Shown piece by piece: positions 12,832 through 13,397 of a stretch of 13,397 nucleotides of DNA. Origin of the DNA: an uncultured Acidimicrobiia bacterium (lineage in GTDB: Bacteria; Actinomycetota; Acidimicrobiia; Spongiisociales; Spongiisociaceae); contig CALCCX010000407.1 in assembly GCA_937900165.1 (NCBI GenBank), positions 1 to 13,397 on the forward strand, written 5' to 3'. The notes under the pieces were generated by a model. The model did no database searches, was not told the origin of the DNA, and was given only the letters and a program-made list of their open reading frames with translations. The translations under genes and the position numbers were made by a program. Every line of letters begins with the position of its first letter. The first letter of the stretch is position 1.

Positions 12832-13397
12832 TGGTCGGAGTCTGCCGGCGTCAACATGAGCACAGCCAGAGGCGGAAGATTCAGCACAAGTGACTGCTCG
12901 AACCCGTGCCCGCCTTTGGCTTCGGTCGATTGTCCGCCCAGGTTGCCGACGCCCGATCCTCCGTAGGACTCGGCATCGGTATTGACGAGTTCCTGCCACT
13001 GACCGGCGACCGGGACGCCAACCCGGTAGCCCTCCCTTGGCACCGGCGTCGCATTGATCACGACCAGTACCGGCTGTTGGCCCTCATCGCCACGCAGGAA
13101 GGCGTAGACACTGTTGGCTCGATCATCGCCAATCACCCACCGGAACCTGTCGCCCTGAAGTGCGGGGGTGGCCGCGTAACAGCCCCCGAGATCTCCGACA
13201 AGCCGCAACATCCCGGCGTGCTCGGCTTGATCCAAGAGGTCCCAGTCAAGCGAACCATCGTGATCCCACTCTGCGGACTGGGCGAACTCGCCGCCCATGA
13301 AGACCAGCTTGAAACCAGGCAGGCCGTACATGTAGGCGAACAACAGGCGCAGGTTGGCGAACTGTTGCCACCGGTCTCCCGGCATCTTGTTGACCAG
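12828..13397 (-). CDS. glgB: 1,4-alpha-glucan branching enzyme, C-terminal part; cut by the window edge
   Basis: GlgB (GH13) introduces alpha-1,6 branches in glycogen. Only the last 189 residues are present. They begin LVNKMPGDRWQQFANLRLL, then show MYGLPGFKLVFMGGEFAQ and EWDHDGSLDWDLL, strongly conserved signatures of the end of the catalytic barrel, followed by the beta-sandwich C domain with VLVVINATPVPREGYRVGVP, NTDAESYGGSGVGN and LPPLAVLMLTP. The catalytic Asp and Glu lie upstream, outside the window. The stop at 12828 overlaps the methyltransferase start by 4 nt. Confidence 0.93.
   Translation of the reverse strand: MVNKMPGDRWQQFANLRLLFAYMYGLPGFKLVFMGGEFAQSAEWDHDGSLDWDLLDQAEHAGMLRLVGDLGGCYAATPALQGDRFRWVIGDDRANSVYAFLRGDEGQQPVLVVINATPVPREGYRVGVPVAGQWQELVNTDAESYGGSGVGNLGGQSTEAKGGHGFEQSLVLNLPPLAVLMLTPADSDQ

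Noticed and set aside
12832..12999. Longer N terminus for the methyltransferase (extra 56 residues)
   Set aside because: This part is inside the glgB coding region, is Arg-rich without family similarity, and the GTGA overlap at 12831 gives the normal length.

Overview
The window reads as an actinobacterial chromosome segment, probably Acidimicrobiia-like. The reasons are high-GC, C-ended codon use in most genes, L2/L3/L4 sequences of actinobacterial type, and tRNAs without an encoded CCA end. The left edge and the tuf gene do not match this background. Every supported gene lies on the minus strand, so transcription runs from right to left.

Right to left: the C-terminal part of glgB (glycogen branching enzyme) overlaps by 4 nt a MidA/NDUFAF7-type SAM methyltransferase. 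Next come a secreted lipoprotein of unknown function, the membrane zinc protease HtpX, and a decayed fragment resembling part of htpX. Then follows a two-gene XRE regulator plus nucleotidyltransferase module, likely a toxin-antitoxin pair, with a palindrome just upstream of its start. After it comes a three-gene cluster: a pentapeptide-repeat potassium channel, an HDOD signalling protein and a multi-pass membrane protein.

A tRNA cluster (Tyr-GTA, Thr-GGT, Met-CAT) with two near-identical 53-nt imperfect palindromes leads directly into tuf and an S10-type ribosomal operon: rpsJ-rplC-rplD-rplW-rplB-rpsS-rplV and the start of rpsC. Start and stop codons overlap at three of these junctions, which suggests translational coupling.

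Two things stand out. First, rpsC is interrupted after about 43 codons, and its reading frame continues without a stop into an AT-rich sequence coding for the C-terminal two-thirds of an ORC/CDC6-like AAA ATPase that lacks its Walker A part. This unannotated frame (931 to 2) has a TTG start and runs off the window. A chimeric assembly join is the simplest explanation, and a real insertion is the exciting one. Second, tuf has an extreme codon style (G/T-ended, no GAC, CAC or AAC) unlike its neighbours, returns to the local style in its last ~30 codons, and encodes a protein without cysteine. Together with the tRNA-tuf-rpsJ order, which lacks rpsL/rpsG/fusA, this suggests either recombination at tuf or an assembly jump between two tuf loci.

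I see no CRISPR array, transposase, integrase or rRNA. Phylum-level statements rest on remembered family sequences, not on a search.
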